Positions 62,798-64,000 of a stretch of 64,000 nt of DNA are shown here, piece by piece. The stretch comes from Clostridium saccharoperbutylacetonicum N1-4(HMT) (GTDB lineage Bacteria > Bacillota > Clostridia > Clostridiales > Clostridiaceae): positions 565,001-629,000 of the forward strand of contig NC_020291.1 in the NCBI RefSeq assembly GCF_000340885.1, written 5' to 3'. The notes beneath the pieces are model-generated. The model was given only the letters and a program-made list of their open reading frames with translations, was not told the origin of the DNA and searched no databases. How positions within the stretch are numbered: position 1 is the first letter of the stretch; each line of letters starts with the position of its first letter. A program made the position numbers and the translations under genes.

Positions 62798-64000
62798 ATG
62801 AGAAAAAAGTTTAATGTAACGGGAACTTGTATACCTAACAAACATTACATGGTAAATACTTCGAATAAAATGAAAAAAATAATAAGGTTAATTGAAGATG
62901 AAGAATATTTTATTATAAATAGACCAAGACAGTACGGAAAGACTACAACATTGTACCTACTTGAAAAACTTTTGAATGAGGATAGTGAATATTTAGTTAT
63001 ATCTATAAGTTTTGAAGGTATTGGAGATTTAATTTTTGAAGAAGAAAAAAGGTTCTCAAAAGGCTTTTTAAATTTGATTGAAAGAACTCTTTTCATGGGT
63101 AATGAAGAAATATCAGAATTTGTAAAAAATGAAAAAAATGATGTAGAAACTATGGATGATTTATCGCACTTTTTAACAAAGTTTATATTAAAGTGTAATA
63201 GGAAAGTAATTTTAATGATAGATGAAGTTGATAAAAGTAGCAATAATCAATTGTTTTTGAGTTTTTTAGGAATGCTTAGAAATAAGTACTTATTAAGAAA
63301 CACTGGTAAAGATTATACCTTTTATAGTGTAATACTTGCAGGAGTCCATGATGTGAAAAGTTTAAAACTGAAAATAAGACCAGAGGAAGAAAGTAAATAC
63401 AATAGTCCATGGAATATAGCTTCTGATTTTAATGTAGATATGAGCTTTTCAGAAGAAGAAATAGGTACAATGCTTGATGATTACACTGAAAATAAAGGTG
63501 TAGTTTTAGATAAAGCTTACTTTGCAGAAAGGCTTTATTTTTATACTTCTGGATATCCATTTTTAGTTAGTAAGCTTTGCAAAATTATAGATGAAAAGAT
63601 AATGGCAGAAGAGGAATTGAAATGGGAAAAAGATTATATGGAGCTGGCAGTTAAAGAAATCTTAAAAGAGAGCAATACTAATTTTGATAGTCTTATTAAG
63701 AATATAGAAAATAATAATGATTTAAAAGTATTAGTTAAAAGAATAATTTTAGACGGTACAGATATTACTTATAATCAAGATAATTTAATTATTAATATGG
63801 CAATAATGTACGGTATATTCAAAAATAATAATGGAAAAGTTAACATTCATAATAGAATATATGAGCAAAGAATATATAATTATATGAGCTCATTAATAGA
63901 AACTTCAACAGAGGTAGGAGCTTATAATCAAAGTGCAAAATTCATAAAAGTAAATGGAGATTTAGATATAGAAAAAATACTTGTAAAGTTTCAGGAATTT
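62798..64000 (+). CDS. AAA-ATPase-like / DUF1703 nuclease-family protein (cut by window end)
   Basis: An open frame of 401 codons from ATG 62798 that runs off the window, so the C-terminus is missing. The N-terminal ~350 residues are the AAA-ATPase-like (PF09820-type) domain: VTGTCIPNKHYMVNTSNKMK, Walker A INRPRQYGKTTT, Walker B VILMIDEVDKS, a sensor-like FYSVILAGVHDVKSLK, and a winged-helix-like tail (NMAIMYGIFKNNNGKVNIHN). In this family a PD-(D/E)XK nuclease domain usually follows. Role is not known; often abundant in anaerobes and suspected in genome defence or DNA repair. Confidence 0.85.
   Translation, partial: MRKKFNVTGTCIPNKHYMVNTSNKMKKIIRLIEDEEYFIINRPRQYGKTTTLYLLEKLLNEDSEYLVISISFEGIGDLIFEEEKRFSKGFLNLIERTLFMGNEEISEFVKNEKNDVETMDDLSHFLTKFILKCNRKVILMIDEVDKSSNNQLFLSFLGMLRNKYLLRNTGKDYTFYSVILAGVHDVKSLKLKIRPEEESKYNSPWNIASDFNVDMSFSEEEIGTMLDDYTENKGVVLDKAYFAERLYFYTSGYPFLVSKLCKIIDEKIMAEEELKWEKDYMELAVKEILKESNTNFDSLIKNIENNNDLKVLVKRIILDGTDITYNQDNLIINMAIMYGIFKNNNGKVNIHNRIYEQRIYNYMSSLIETSTEVGAYNQSAKFIKVNGDLDIEKILVKFQEF

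Overview
This window comes from a low-GC, spore-forming, motile anaerobic Firmicute. The AT-rich codon use, strong AAGGAGG-type ribosome binding sites, U-tract hairpin terminators, T-box leader, CotS/YabG spore-coat genes, H-NOX chemoreceptor and Agr peptide system all point to Clostridium sensu stricto. A solventogenic, plant-polymer-using species of the C. beijerinckii / C. saccharoperbutylacetonicum type is likely, but the species is inferred and not shown.

Layout. 1-600: the 3' end of a 23S rRNA followed directly by tRNA-Asn, with no 5S between them. 0.7-16.4 kb: a membrane-anchored polysaccharide deacetylase, the TldD/TldE peptidase pair, a NarL-type two-component system, an AraC regulator overlapping an EamA transporter, an ABC-2 export operon, an LtaS-like lipoteichoic acid synthase (reverse), a cysteine-less YedF-like protein with an FAD oxidoreductase, and a GDSL esterase with a RusA-like nuclease. 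17.4-22.5 kb: tsaD, an alpha/beta-hydrolase pseudoenzyme, an HtrA protease, an orphan PTS IIA protein and a solute-binding protein. 22.7-27 kb: spore-coat cluster I (GT4 glycosyltransferase divergent from two CotS-family proteins). 27-30.3 kb: a frameshifted ABC-F gene, a CD3324-type regulator and a secreted calpain-like protease. 30.4-36.6 kb: T-box-controlled gltX, a flagellin gene flanked by a 42-bp direct repeat of the gltX 3' end, and an H-NOX methyl-accepting protein. 36.6-46.1 kb: secreted proteins (two-domain surface protein, esterase, PL9-like pectate lyase), a ferric-reductase-like membrane protein, a pentapeptide-repeat protein, a GNAT enzyme and glnS. 46.5-49.4 kb: a complete Agr-type quorum-sensing locus, with agrCA convergent with agrBD. 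The 39-residue AgrD is a short gene identified here from sequence. 50-53.2 kb: spore-coat cluster II (GT4, CotS, YabG). 53.5-57.6 kb: two short-chain dehydrogenase units with near-duplicate operator/promoter regions (one is a pseudogene), a flavodoxin and an AraC/OruR-like regulator. 58.4-64 kb: a HEPN/MNT toxin-antitoxin pair, a Pho-box-controlled purple acid phosphatase-like enzyme, a YibE/F protein and a truncated AAA-ATPase/DUF1703-type gene.

How the parts connect. Several genes look wired to environment or cell density: the Agr locus has a 21-bp-period LytTR-type direct repeat upstream of agrB; the phosphatase has four TTAA(A/C) repeats at exact 11-bp spacing; both SDR units carry GTGGC direct repeats 21 bp apart; esterase and pectate lyase share an ACAAACGTT(T)AAC motif; and the TA module and the AAA-ATPase share an almost identical promoter with identical spacing. 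The two GT4-CotS divergent pairs look like paralogous spore-surface glycan modules. Decayed genes and short dispersed repeats are frequent between operons.
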